A stretch of 64,000 nucleotides of DNA from Pyrocephalus nanus (Eukaryota; Chordata; Aves; Passeriformes; Tyrannidae). Positions 46,401-61,400 of this stretch are shown piece by piece. Each line of letters begins with the position of its first letter. The stretch's first letter is position 1. The notes under the pieces are model-generated. The model searched no databases. It was not told the DNA's origin and saw only the letters and a list, made by a program, of their open reading frames with translations. A program made the translations under genes and the position numbers. Location of the stretch: assembly GCA_038380795.1 (NCBI GenBank), contig CM076269.1, positions 6,324,001-6,388,000 of the forward strand, in the 5' to 3' direction.

Positions 46401-49400
46401 TGGCAAAAAGTCCTTATGTTATGAACTCCAAGTCAGAGTGTTTGAGATGTAGCTCTGAGCAAGGGAAGTGCTTCAAAGATCACAGGATGCCAACATAAAA
46501 AAAAGTTGAAAGAGAGAAAGTGTAAGTGTTCATAATACGACTAGACACTCTAAAGTCTTATTCAGGAATTTTTAATACTAATATCAATTACTTCCAAGCT
46601 GAATTTATACACCTATTATCCTGTCTAGTGCGCTGGAAGAAAAGAAATGGGGCCTCAGAGAATTTAACCAAGACATTCATGAAAGAATTTGATCTTTGTC
46701 TGTTGCTAAAGCGGATAAAAGAAATTTTATTTTAGTTAATTTTACATTTAAATCACTATGTGACAGACTGTTAAAGGAGAGAAAAATTATCCATCTAAAC
46801 TAAGAGCTGAATGAATTTTTTGAGCGGCACTTAGCGAAAGAACAACATTTGATCTGAGCTTAAGCTGGGAGCGCTTTGGAGAGAATACAAACCCGCCTCA
46901 CTACAAACGGAGGTTTATCGGTTTCCCTTCTGAATTCGTGAGGGCCCAGGTTTAAATGGGCCAGGCGCTGCCTGGCTTCTTCTGAGAGCTCACACATCCG
47001 CCTGTTGGTGTACGGGGACGGAGAGCGGGATTTGGAAGCTATCGTGGGCTGCTCGTAGTTCTTGGTTGCTGAGCTGTGCCTGCTTCTCTCAGGTGAGAGA
47101 GCGTTTTTCTTCAGCAACTTCGTGTGCAGTTTTCCATTTCGGGTTGAATGATGTACCCCATTCAAACCACCCTAAAGCAAAGAAGAGAAATTATCTGATT
47201 TGACAGGCGTTGTAGCACAAAGATCACCCAACACAGAGCAAACAAGGAACTAATAATTCAACAGAAATAGATGCCACGTCATCTGAAGTTCCCCTCACAG
47301 AACTATAATTAAACAGCAATTTAAAAAACAACGTGTTTACCAATTTCTCTGAAACCAGAAGGTTAAAGCACACATTACTACATTAGATGCAAAGTGATAC
47401 TTACTCAGTTAGCTTTCTCACACAGTTAGTGTACAGAGGCTGTAAAAAATTCACAAGTGTATTTTGCAGAAACTTTACCTGAATTGGACAAACACAGATT
47501 CGAAGCATATTTCCACCTGTTTAAACTTTTATTTTAACCTTTTAAAATTCTTACCATCTAAAATAAAATATATAAATTAAAATAGAATCCTATGTCATAG
47601 TTTAAATTATATCCACTTAGAGTTGCGTAAAGAAGTGTAACTACGTTCTCTGAAATTCATATTTTCTTGGACCATGGTGATTTTTACTAGTTTCTTCAGA
47701 GTTATAATCAAGAAGTAAAGTTTAATCAAGAAAAATACTTCTCCTCCACCAAAAAACAACCCCAAAACTTTTGAGACCATCCTCCAAAGATCTCAATTCT
47801 CTACACCCAACAATGAGGGAGGCTGAGGTTGTGTCTTTGTCTTGCATCAACAGAGTTTGAATTTGGGATCACACAGACTGAACTACCACTTGTGCAGCTG
47901 ATAGTGAGACAGAGTATGGAACTGGCCCACACAAAACTGGACCTAATTCTTTAAGATTAATTTCAGTTTCATCAGAAGTAGGCTGTGCTGCTTCTGGCTC
48001 ACACCAGCTGTGAAACTAAATCTTCACTACAACACAAGCAAATCTGATATGCCATTCATAAGAGATAATTTTATGGACATTCCTAATTTTAAATCAAACT
48101 GCCCTTATTCAAGTCACCTTCACAGAAGCTGGTTTTCTGACAATCAGAATTTTCACTGATTTTTTTTATTCTTTTCTGTCTCAATACATTTCATTTGCTA
48201 AATTTGGAAGAAACCTCTCAGTGGACTTGTTAGTAATGCCACAAACAGGTTAAACTCATCTAAGTGTCTTTGCCCACAAACCTTCCTGACAACCATTCCA
48301 TTTTCATGATGCTGCACCATTTTTCAATAATATGGCAAAAAAATGGAGGATGTCAGAGTAACTTTACATGACAGCTTGAGCCAGAAAACCAAACCAAAAT
48401 TCCAGTCTGTGAGACCAGAGAACAGTGTTTCTTCACCTTTAACTTTACTTGTTTCAGAAACAGCATTTCCAGATTAAAATACGTGATCGCCTTTAAAAAA
48501 AAAAATCTTAATTTCCATGGCTGTTAATGATATAGTTTCGGAAAACAATTAAATTAATTGGTTTGGTTTTAATAATGTACCTTCTCTGACTTCACCTAGT
48601 TTTCATTGTCCTTAATTTGAAGTGTCAGTAACAAATGGAGAGAAGGCATCTTCCCACCTACAAATACAGCAGGGACTGACACTTCAGCTGATCACAGAAC
48701 ACAGCCGCTGATAATTGTTTCAGATTCAAGGAACTCTCAGTATTTACTGTCATGCACCAAACTCACTCTTTACTCATACTTGATTAAAAATTTAATCAAG
48801 TTGTCAAGCACCCATGATAACTGCTTTAACCACAACAAAAGAATGAGAAAAGTTTGAAGTGAGCAGCACATGCAAAAATTGGAAGCAAGGCTATCAATAT
48901 TAAATCTGGAAATTAAATTGCAAACAATTAAATTATGCTAACCTGTATGTGACTCCTTCCTGAGCTTAACAGACTTTCTGCAATAAGGGAGATTGTAGAA
49001 AATCTCAATTTTGGTGCAATTCCCTAGAAGAGAGACAATAATTGAACATTAAGCTCCAACTCAAGATAAAGGGTATCAAAGAGGTAAATGTCACCTAATG
49101 TAACAAACTATTCCTAATTTTAAGCTATTTCCTTTGTTAATTTCAGCCTTTAATAAAGATAATTAGAAAAGACAGAACAGCAATGGTAAATGTCAAGATG
49201 CTAACATTTGCATTTCTGACAATTCAATTACAGATGATTATACTGCTTTTGTACAACAATTAAGGTCTGAATTTTATTTCAATACATTTTTTTTTTGTCA
49301 AAAGCATTTTTAAAGATTTTTCATGCCATGCTATCCAGTGTAAATAAAAATTTCAGTCATGCTCTAGAAGTTTCAATAATGCTAACTTTGTAAACTTATG

Positions 49401-52400
49401 AATAGTCTCAGTTGGGTCACCCTTTTTTGTAAAAACACTTTAATTAGTCAATGACACTGTAAATAACTATTCATTTGCAACAGTAGGACTAGGAATATCC
49501 TTCATTCTGTAATCATTAGAGCAGTCATTTCTGTGGATTGTCTCCCTTGGTCTGTAACCACGTTCCACCTCTTCTCAACACCCTCTTGCCCACGTGGCAG
49601 CCCAGCTTTGACCAAATTGGAATCAGTGGAGTCCAACTGGGCCTCCAGGTCAATCACAGCACACACATACTCATGGCCAGCAGGTCCTTCCCTTTTTATG
49701 TGGCCAACAGTTTCTATTCCACTCATCTTCTTCCACTGCAGCCATGGCTAGGAACACAATACCTCAGAGGTTCTATTTCCTGTTGAATTCAGCTAGAATT
49801 GGGTAATGTATACAAAATTTACTGGGTGTGAAGGGCAGGGATTATGCCACACAGGCATTATTTCCCAAAACAGCAGCATTAAAAAAGGCATAAAAGAACT
49901 AAATGACACATATGCTATAAACAAGTGGGAATCATACATGTGCATGCTGTACAGCTCTGCAGAAGCAAAGAGAGAATGAAGTGCCTGCAGAAATTTCCAC
50001 TCTGTTTTCTTTCAACATGGACAGAGTTTGCTGCCTGAGGCGTCTGTGTGCATGGGCATTTGTGCACATGAGCTCACAAAATCACTGAGATGTGAAAAGG
50101 AGCTGGTCGGTTTGTGACACTGTCCCATGTGCATTAAGAATTAGCAGGGACTTCATGAGTGAAGTCTTTCGCTGAACCAAACTATCCTCCACCAGCTCCC
50201 TGAACACACACTGATTTCCCACCAGGGAATATGGTCCAGCCACAGGTTACATTATGGAAATGAAATTACAAAAATGCCAAGAAAGCTCAGTCATAACAAT
50301 TAACAGAGTCCAGGATTCAATCAAGTCAAGTTATGGCATATAAAAGAGGTTTTAAACTGATCATCTTTAATCAACTCATTTTTATTACTAATGAATTGTC
50401 AAGTGCTATCAACAATGTAAGAAAGGACACATCAGAATTAGTAAGTCTACTATAAAATGCAGCAATAGAGCACCTACTGCTTTTACAGAGACTGGAAATG
50501 ATTACAAAATTGTTAAATGCTCTTAGCTAAAAAAAAAAAGCACAAATCCATGATTTCTTCAAAGAAATAGCTCGTGGAGAGGGAATAAGGGATGGCACTT
50601 GCATACACAGGCATGGATAGGCCAAAATTAACTTACAAGTCAGAATCTATCAGAGGAGTTCTGTTCTCCACAGATCCCAAACTCAGGACTACTGAAGGAT
50701 ATTCAATACAGTATTATGCAAAGACTCTTGTATAGCCCCAAAGACATCTGGAAATGAAAATCCAGCCAGAAAGTTTTTGGGATCTATTCTTCTGCCTCTG
50801 GCTTAGTGGTGTCTGCAGCCCTGAGCAGGCTTGACAGTACTGCTGTACCAGCCATTAAATAAAAGTAATATGGGAATGACAGTAATTTGATCACGGAAAA
50901 ACTATAAAGATATTTAGAAGAAGAAAAGTTAGAAAACAAGTCTAATATGTGCATTTGACTGTAAGGAGTGTAAGTACAACTCTGTAGCTTAAAAAAATAT
51001 GTATGAATATAACAGAAGGTCTTATACTGGCATGCTAATGAGAGATAGCATAACTAAAAGGAAACTGCTTTAAGTAACATGGCCAATACCGCATGAGGGT
51101 GGGGAATGGAGATAAGAACATCTGTAAGAAGTCACTACCACAGTCAAGGCATAAACATATTTTGAAAGGCAAGGGTTGCAGAGAAATACAGAAGAGCCAG
51201 CAAGAGCCTCAGCTGGGCAGCACTGGACCAGGCGAGATAACTCGAGGCACGTCTTGTGTGCGTTTTGAGTTTGTAAGCCTCATAAGACATTCAGCCAGAG
51301 ACATTATCAGCCAAGTGCCAGATTTCTGGAGGAGTTCTGATCCTCTCAACTTGGGATTCCTTCCAACTGGCAGATTAGCAGTGTTAAGCAGACACTGCTT
51401 GTCGCTGCCTATCTGAACTCCACAACCGTAACCTCGCTGTTGCTACCTTTATTTTTTTTAATAAAAGACAAATTTATTGGGAATCAAAGTGCCACTGAAG
51501 CACAGCTGCCAGTCAAAAATATTCAGCATCTCAGCTAGCTATAAATAACTTTTCATGTGGGAAGAACATGGCCTCACTAGCATAAGAATAATGTGAAGGT
51601 TCTCACGACCTTGTTTAACATTTCCCTTTCACTTATCATTCACATTCAGTGCTTCGTGCCAACAAAGTTAGCAGGGGATACTTGCCAGTAAAGCTCAGGG
51701 AACACTGGAAGATGGAGGCATTGGAGACTACATTTCCTCTGGAGGTAAAAATCTTCTCACAGTTATCCCATATAGCAAGCAAGCTCCTTTTGGGAGCCTC
51801 CCTCCAATGCCATCAAACACAACTTCTGCATTATTCCTGAAAAGGGGGTCACAGTATGCCAAAATCCTTTCTTAAACTGTATTTTCTGCAATGGAGATGG
51901 AATGGAGCAACAGGTGCTTCTGCAGTCCCTGTTCCAGGGCAGAGATGGATTTAATTTATGCTGCTCCCAAGGACATGGAAGTACACTCGTGTCTTACATC
52001 AACTTTTTAAAGCTTACTACAGTGCCATCACTCAGCTACATATCCAAATTACTCTGATCACATCTTCTCACAGCTCACAAATCATGGCACCTTTTCTTTA
52101 CTGGAAAATACATAATTTTTGTATTAAAGAACCGAGACCCTCAAAAAAACCCTCAAACTTCTTTAGTGGCTCTGCTTCTACAGAGACTAATTGTATTGTG
52201 TTCACAAAAAATCTAAAAGCATTTAGCAAATACCATCTCATTTATCACTACCTCCCTCACCTATTCTATAAGCAGCATGAAAACAGAACTGTTCCACTGC
52301 ATCTCCTGAGCCATCACTACTATGTATGGGATGAGCCATCTCAAAGAGGAGCTGTGGCCAAAAATTGACGGCTGTTTTTGCAGGGGCTGTTTAAGCTGCT

Positions 52401-55400
52401 GCAGAATCATACGTTTTGTAGCACAAAATCACAGTTTTAATGCATTCAAATGTAACACAGCATTAGACACCAAATTAGCACTTCTAATTGCAAGTGACTG
52501 GGCAGTTTCCAGGCTGCCCTTGCAGGGGAAAGATTACACCAGCTAAAAGATACCAGTGACCTTTAATCAGCATTTCCCTCCTGCCACGTGCTTTTAGTCT
52601 AATCATAACAGACAGGACAACTGAGTCCTTATCTTCCCAATCCAAATGTCCTGCCAATCCACTAGTAAAACTTAAACAAAATAGACTACACAAAAACAAA
52701 TCCTCGAACACACCGTCACCATCATCATTAAGGAGCCTTCCTGAGTTATTCTGCTGACACTTAAGATTCAACAGCCAAACTTTATGAAAGGGCAGTGTGA
52801 GATGAATTCATTTTCATTTAATAGGTACTTGAGCCCTTATCTCCAGAAAATTACCATTAATTCATTGCACTCATTCTGCCAATTATCTGTTGTTTATCAT
52901 AGCTTCTTTGAAACTGTAGAAAAGGCAAGTTACTAAATGAGTGTGAATGACCTGAACAGACCTTAACAAACAGGTTTGGGAACATAAAAGCAATCATGCA
53001 GCACTAAGCTAAATTTCAGTAACTTGCTATTTTAGTGGTAACCTTGCACTTCAGGGAGGCCCACAGGTCAGATGGGATAGCACTGTGAATTTGTAGTGAC
53101 TGTCATAGTCCAAAACAGTTCCAAAATGGTCTGAAAAATGCTACAGAGATTGAGAAGGAGGGTTACATGGTTTACCCGTTGAGAACCATGAAGTCTACAT
53201 GACATCTCCCTCTTCTCCTGCATCCCTTCACCACACCAGCTGCACCACAGATTAAACTGAATGGAGACATGTCGTGGTGCCACACTGCAAACCAAGTGGA
53301 AACTTACTTTTTTTCCACATTAAATAATTCCTTGGAAGCATTTTGAGAAAAGATTATACTTTCACCAAAGTTCAACTGTGGATTTGTACATTCAACACCT
53401 AAAACGGCAAAATCTGTCAGAAGTAATCGCTTTTCATTTGAAGCAGTTCAAGGGGTTTCTTCAGTGAAACAGACTGTGTCATAAATACAATCCACAGACA
53501 TTCACTCACTGTAAAAGAAGAGGACCTCTTCATTAAAATCTCACGCTCTAAACCACGGTGCCCACGGGTAAGCTTAGGGTCAGGGAACAGGAAATCTCTT
53601 GTATTTTCTTCATACGTAGCTAGAATTCTTCCCACTAAAAAGAAAATGTACACTTTAATTGGGAAATAGACAAAGGCAGACAGCACAGACACCGCACACA
53701 GAGAGCCACGCTGAAACCAGGATAAATTTTGCTCTTTACAAATTTTCAGCATGGCTCCAAAACTCCTATAGCACCAGGAAATAACCTCATCAAGTTAAAT
53801 CAGCAGCAGCAGCAATGTTCAGAATCTACTATGAAACTACATTTTGATGTTTGATTGTAAAAAAAATTAAAGATGATTGTGTTAGCTGTTTTATAAGAGA
53901 TATATGAGAAGTTTTCTCTAGGCAACTCCTCAGGAGTTTCTTCTTTCTTTCCTTTCCGTGCCATGCCATGCCATGGAAGAAATCAGTATTTTTTAATGGT
54001 TACCAATCCCTTATGAAAAACTGTATCATTCCATATCACAGCAGCAGCAAGAAAGTAACACAAGCAATATCAAAATAACTACCTCAAGATTTTCCCAATA
54101 TCCTGGTTTGCTGCTTTAAAAAAATGAATATATTTTGTTACGAGGTAAAGCTTTAAATTTATATTATAAAAAAATTTAACTTGTGCTATTGTAGCCATCT
54201 TGTCAGCTTATGCTGAAGTGTATCACACCTATCTCTGACCTCTGAAGATAAATGAGATCTTTTACCCTCCCACAAAAAAAAAAATAATCCCCATTCAGTA
54301 CATTTCTTCAAGTAAACAGTCTGGTGAGTCACCTGAGAGAACCAATTGTTTCCTTGAAAGTACTAAGAACATGTGACAGAGAGTGGTTTTAATACCCCAG
54401 TTTCCAAATGAGTCCTCTTTAAAACTTGACTTTATTTCCAATAAAATGCAGATTTACATTATTCATGGGAACACTTGAATTTCATTAAAATAGATTTTTA
54501 TAATCACACAAACCAATAACAGAAGTATGACAAATCGCTATTTATTATCTTCAGATATCCCAAGAGACCTGTAATACTTATAGTGAGGATAAGAGTTTTC
54601 CCAATGGTCACCATTAAAATGGAAGGAAAAAAAGTGTCATTCTGAGAACAAGATTATGCACTCTGAAATTTCACAGAAAGCCTCTTTGCAAGTGAATTGT
54701 GATGTACTTAATAAGTATGCACTGGATGATTTCAGTTTATTTTCCATTTTTAAAATATTATCACTTTCCTAAGTCTGACTATGGTACATTTCAATATTCA
54801 GTTATCATTCTCTTTCAAGAATGAGATCCTCTTGATGTATTAACATTTTATATTCAGAGGACTACTTGTTGAAGAGCTTTCTATGTTGTTTGTGTGTTGG
54901 AAAAAGTGATTGTGCTGTGATGGGCAATGTCCTCGTGGAAATTCACCTATTAAACTGCATAATTTATGAAGAGACTGATACAATACCTGGAGGAACGAGC
55001 TGTATTAATTCAAGTACTGCTGTGTCAACTAGAAGGGAAAAAAGTTTTTTCATGAGTTAAAAAACTCAATCCAAACCTAAAAGGAAAAGTAATTCTCATA
55101 GTCAAAGCCCAAAAAACCCAGATGCCTGATTTTAATCTTCACAGCACTGTATATATTGCTGTACTATTTCCACCACACCAACAATAAGAGAAAATTAAAA
55201 GCAGCTTGGATAAATATCACAGATGAACACAATGGCATTAGCAGCACACAAATGACAACTCTAACTGGACATAGAACCTGGTAAGTTCTATCTGCTGCCA
55301 AGTTTCTCGTCTTTTAAAGATTGTGCAAGTTTTGCCCACTTTTCAGATAACTCCCAGTATAAAAGTGCATGTTCCTGGAGTCTGAGTTCAAGGTCACTGT

Positions 55401-58400
55401 TTTCTCACTACAATTCATTATACTCCACAAGTAGCAAGACATAATTTTCTGATGAATGAATAATGAAATGAATAATTTTTCAAAAATTGGATGTTTATGC
55501 TTATATAATTTGAAAATTATTCAAATAAGTAACTATAAAAAGGAACTCATTACCTATCTGGATAACCAGCTGGATTTCCAATCAATTATGACTTTTTACC
55601 TTTTTCCTCTTTTAAAGCATGTAACATACAATTCTAGAGGCATTTTGTTAGATAACAAAAGTGCTTACCCACTAGCTATTCAGAGAACAGGCTCCTGATA
55701 AAAAAACTACCACATACTTTAAACCTCCAAAAAGCCTTTAGAGCCCACACATGCACAGACATTAATGGATACAATACAGGATACATAAAAAGCAGAACCT
55801 ACATTCCAGTAACTTCACAAGGTCCCCAGGATCAACTGTATTAGCAAATTCCTGAAAAAGAAATTAATAAATAATAAAAATGGCACAGTCAAAATATTTA
55901 GATGGACCACTGGGGAAAGAGAAGATAAAAAAAACCCCAAATCAATATTCTTCCTTGCCAAGATGGTTCTCAAGAGTCCTATCCCTCCTGGAAAAAGAAA
56001 AAATACTGCAATTATCATTTGGAACATGATCAAATTCATTGAAAGCCAGCAATTGTTGTTATATGCTTTCTAGCCATTAGGAGTTATCTCTCCATATTTA
56101 AATTATGAGGTATTGTGAAGAGTTAAAGCTGTAGTGGTAAGTACTGTCTAAGCAAATTTCAAGAGAAAAAGATAAATTGCTGAAAGTACTACAATTCTGA
56201 TGGATGAATAATATATTCTTTAATTTATTGGTAATGCTTTAAGCTTAATTTTCATGGAAGTGACTATTCATGTACAGACTCCTGTTCAGCTTTTTGTTTT
56301 TTTTTTTTTTTTTTTTTTTAATCTGAATCCCATGTGAATAGATGGCAAGGAACAGGGGAGGATGTTGCAGTGGATATTCACCAGGTAATAGATTTCCCCC
56401 TAATTCTGCATAAAAGTCTCAGCACAGCAGTGTAAATCACACTGCTATTCAAGGTTCTAAACATTAAAAACCACAAAGTACTGGTGCTCCACAAGGATCT
56501 AGACCTAATCAATAGGTATTTGTAAGAAGACAGATATTATTCTCAGCTTTCTTGTTCCTCTCTTGTAAGGAGATGGTGTCTTGGAGGTTCCCTAAATTAC
56601 ACTGAAAACAGTAGTCAGTACATTTCCCTGAAGTAGTCTGTGGTCTATCTGCCTTTAAAGAATGATGGTCTTTCTTACTCTTCAGTAGCCAGTGAAATTA
56701 TCACTGTTTGTTTCTTATCCCCTTCACCACTGATGTTTACTCAGCCTGATTTTCAAAGTGCTGGGGGATGCTTAAAGGAAAAGAACTAGAAAGGGCAAAG
56801 TATTATTATTCATAGGCAGTCAAGAAGCCAGATCATATCTGTGAGATAGTGTGTTTCATTACCCCTGTGGCACTAATAATGAAGCTAGTAGGGACCCAAA
56901 TATGTGATAAACAACTATAAATTATAGGGCCAGAGTACCAGTCTGGGAATTCTGGTGACAAACCATGAAAAAAGTATCTCAAAGGGAGTAAGATGTCACC
57001 AAAAAGGCTTGAGCTGCTATTCTATCCTTCTACTAAATTGACTCTCCTATATTATATGGTCTTTGTTCTTCACCTTGCCATAATTTTTAGAACAGCAACA
57101 TGCAGTTCCTTCCAAACTAGCAAAACAGACACTGAGAAAGGACAGTTCACAAAAGGAACAAACACCTAAAAAGTGTCATCATATATTATAATCATTAGTA
57201 TGCATGTGGACAACACAGGCACACACCTCCTTTGTGCTGAAGGGAAGCAGGAGTTAAAATACTGTGCCATCCTCAGTGTGATTACTTGTGCTCATGGGTT
57301 TTGCAGATTTTTTTTGGTGGAATTTGGGATAGGGTTTATTTGGGTTGTATTAGCTCTTGACATGTCTTACCTTTTCAAATACTAGTTTTTCTTGAAAGAA
57401 GAGTGGGAACACTGCAGGGACACATTGAGTTTTTTTATACTGCCCAAGTACAAAAACACTGAGATAAAGCTCCTCTTTGTCTTTCAGCAGCACTCCAGGA
57501 CAAGTTATCTGTAAGAGTAACACACTCATTAAACAAACTGAGCTTTAGATAAAGAAGTAATGGCTGTTCTCAAGATAAAAATGAAACAGTCAGGACTGAA
57601 ATGGTTGATTTCTGAGAGTCAGATTATAACAGACTGGAATGAAAAAATGTCTTCTCTAAAGCAATTCTATCTGTACAGAATGATCAGGAAAAATAGTCAC
57701 CATTTTAAAATAACCAGGACCAAATTCATCTTGCTTAAGTAAACACACTCCATTGTCTTCAGCCAAAACTGAAATCCAATGCCAGGTTAATACAGTTAAA
57801 GGCATGCACTGACTATGGAAGGGAAAATCATCTTCTATATGAAGAGTCAAGTAGAATGAAGTCTATGTGATGCCAACACACAAAAACCCATCCAACCTTT
57901 AGCCTAACTACAGAATGAAGCTGGTAAATGTACATTCTTAGATATCCATACTATGTCCAACCACCAGAAAGGGTAAGTTTATGTGCAAATGTTATATTAA
58001 CTTCTGTTCTAGTATGTAAATGAGAAAAAGCAATTGTTCCATTACTAGCAGACACAGGATTTCTCTGGGAAGTTTGGCCATCTTGAAGGGTACTCAAGGC
58101 AGGAAGTCTTCTCATTATCTTCCAGATACTGCTACTAGTCTATCAACTTTCTCTGCACAATTCTTATTCTTTAAGGAAGAAGCTGGTATGCTTCTAGAGC
58201 TCTGATGAACATCAGACTTTCTTTCTTATGTTCTAATTGCAAGGATGTACACAACTCACTGCAAAACTATTTGCTATTTTCTCCAAGCAGCGTGGTTTTA
58301 TTCCATTACCCAGCCCAGAGAACTGAAACCTTTCACTTCAGGTCTCTGGCTCACTTTTTATCTCAGTACTATAAATATGAGGTTGCCTCTTCCAACATAA

Positions 58401-61400
58401 GGTTGCTGGAGAAAGTGTTCACACTTTCAATTGTCAGGTAGGAAGACAAAGGAGGAGAGTGACAGGAATTAAAATAAGTGGTTTGGTTACAGTCTCCTAC
58501 TCCCAAATGAACGTTTTACTTGAGAAATTCTAACTGGATTTAAAAGAAAACTATATGAACAGCAGAAAAACAGCCTCAGGTGAAAGAAATAATAGAAAAC
58601 AATGTGTGATAAATTACTATAGATACAGTAGAAGCTAAAAAAGTTGGGTTTCTACTCATAAATATCCAAGGAGGAGGAAAAAAGAGGGTTTGCTCTCCGT
58701 GTAAATGAAGGCTTCAAATCTGCAAGAAAAGTGCCAGAATAATAGATAACCCAATTGAAACAGCCTGTCAAGCATTAAACAGCTTGTATGACACTCATGC
58801 AGTTGCAAGTGTGAATAGGAGTGAGAGAGACAGATTTCATTCATACAAGGCAAGATGCCCCCAAACTACATACTACAAGCCATTTTAGCTTCAGTTCTCG
58901 CTTTTCTCCTCCACATTTTTGTAGAATTTACAATCATTTTTAGTGGAGTTTTGTGCCTTTCACCTCAGAGAAAGCAACCAATGTTTGCCAATCTGTTGAG
59001 GTGAAAAGTGAGAGATTTGAACAGCAGGTGCCATTTTCTCCTTGCTACCCTGTAAAAGAAAACAAATTCTTACAAATGAGCATGTGGGCCCAGACAGCAC
59101 ATGTGGAAACCTGGAGATAAACTGCACAGTTCATTGCCTGGGCTGGAACACCACCAAATCTGCACGTCCATGTAACTTTAGGCCAGCTCCAAAAATGAGT
59201 GACGTGTATATCTGTGGTTTGTGACACCTATCCTGTCATCTGCGATGCACGGAGCAGCATAACTCCTGGGAGACAAACTGAAGCTCTTATCTGACTGCAA
59301 ACTGTTCAGGCAGGATGAGGGACTATTTTAAAGACTGTAATAGTATTATCTGTGGATCAGCTAAGGAAGAGGGATATCAGTGCTGCAATTAACTGACCCT
59401 ACAAGCAACCCGGAGGACTATGAGAACTGTCTAGGACAGCATTACCCTGGACTTCTCTGCTGAAAGTTCCCAGGATGATGGAAAATGTGTACCAGCCCTA
59501 TTGCTGGGACATCACAAACAGCCATAAAGAACTCACTGAATTAATCTCATGGAAAGGAACAGAATTTTATTGATCCATAACCCTCTATGTCATTTATTAC
59601 ATGCGGGCCTAAAACTGCAGCTGTAGATATGACCAATGAATAAGGCAGGCCTGGAAAAATCCCTTTAATTGCCCATTACCATCAAAAAAGAAGAGTTCTC
59701 TATGAAGGGCAATGGACAGTATTGGCTTCTGCTGAGTGCAAGCTTCCAGACACAACAACATTTTGGACTCAAGAACTGCAAAAATAAACTTCTCAATGTG
59801 AAGAGATCCCATTTTAGTCTCTTTATCTGGCAGTAATTCACAATTCTATTAATTTATCTTTATGCTTAAACATCTACCTACCTTCACTGCCACATTTGTG
59901 AATTCTCCATGTAGCCATGACACAAAGAATAATGTGAATTTCTTTCTGTTGCTACATGAACAATCTGAATGCCAGCAGCAGAGGTAGACACTAAAGTTAG
60001 TCTCAAAGCCACAAATAACAATGAAATCTCATTCTGAGCAGTGATGAATTATTCAATTTCAATTAATGTCAGGATAAATAAAAAAAAAAAAAACGAAACC
60101 CTTAGTCTTTAAGTAAGGCTTTCCATTTTAGAAAAGCAGCCTTTCAGAAAAGAAGAAAACTACCAATGAGATAAACCAAATTTGGTGGGCTCAGATCAGA
60201 GGTGGTCTTGGAATTTTATTAAGTCAAAAGGAGGACAACCCATCTGTATCCTAAAGCAAAGGAAAAACAGAGGACAGAACTTCTGACACAAGTGGATAGG
60301 TTTTAAAGAACACTGAGGAATATGCAGGGCACTGTAAAATAACAGGACAATGAATGAGAAATTTGGACAAGACTTAGGCCACAAATAAAGGGAAAATGGA
60401 GGAAATGAGTGGATGTAGTATAAACTGACCAAGATGTGAAAACAAACAAATCTATGTTCCAAACACAACAGAATATTTTGCCTCTGTTTTAATGATACTT
60501 TACTTACCACAGGAGCAAAAAGATAACTTAAAGAATTAAATGATGAAAACAGAAGTCACCCAGTATGTACTAGGCCTGGCCCAGAAGCCACAGTGACACT
60601 GAATCATATTCAGCCCAGGCTGTGAAAGAATATTATTTTATTTCCTGTATCTATACGTAACTGAAACCTATGTAATGAAAACAGGGGTGGTACCATCTGC
60701 TGAAAAATAATAAACTCAAGGCCCATATGAGGCAGAAATAGAAATCTGAAAGATTATAACCCCATCAACCAGAATATTTAAATCTGCAAAAGTAAAAACT
60801 AAAGATATAGAGGAAAACATAACTAGAAAAAAGCCCAGCAGCACACAGTCCCTAAAAATAGATTAATGAAGCAAAACCCTACATTTTCTTGAAGGTCTAT
60901 TTTCTGGATAAAGGATATCATGTAGTATCACATGTGAAATTATTACTTATGATGCAAAAGATAGGAATTAGTATCAAAGGTGGTACAGAATTGGCCAAAG
61001 GACAGCATCAATAATGTGCAAAAAACTGGGAGGCATCAAGCTGAGGTTACTATTAAAAATGTTCCTCTCTATGTACTGGGATTCATGTCTTTTAACATTT
61101 TTAATGACCCTGACTAATATTAAGGCATACACGATGAATCCTGAACTTTTTTTCCCTACTGCACCTAAGGCAACAGCAAGACCCCATCTGGAATGCAGAG
61201 TTCAATTCTGATCCTGATCAATGCAAATTCAAAGTGCAAGAGTAGTTCCCATCCCTAAGATTGTCACAAGACTGGTGAGTCCATCCCACAAAATACTACC
61301 AAAAGAACCAGGTCTATTTAGCTATTGGGAAATGAAAGAATTGCTGCCCAAAGAATACACTAAGAGCAACCATGGAAGACTAAACATAATTCCAGTGAAA

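Larger units (their letters stand above)
53635..57370 (-). other. SPATA6 introns 2-4
   Basis: Three introns around the small exons 3 and 4. A T23 run lies at 56297-56319. I see no other feature. Confidence 0.75.

Noticed and set aside
55815..56039. An extra SPATA6 exon around 55930-55980 (GGIGLLRTILARKN)
   Set aside because: It has an acceptor-like TTTTTCCAG but no usable donor. Exons 2 and 3 already join in phase and match mammalian SPATA6 without it.
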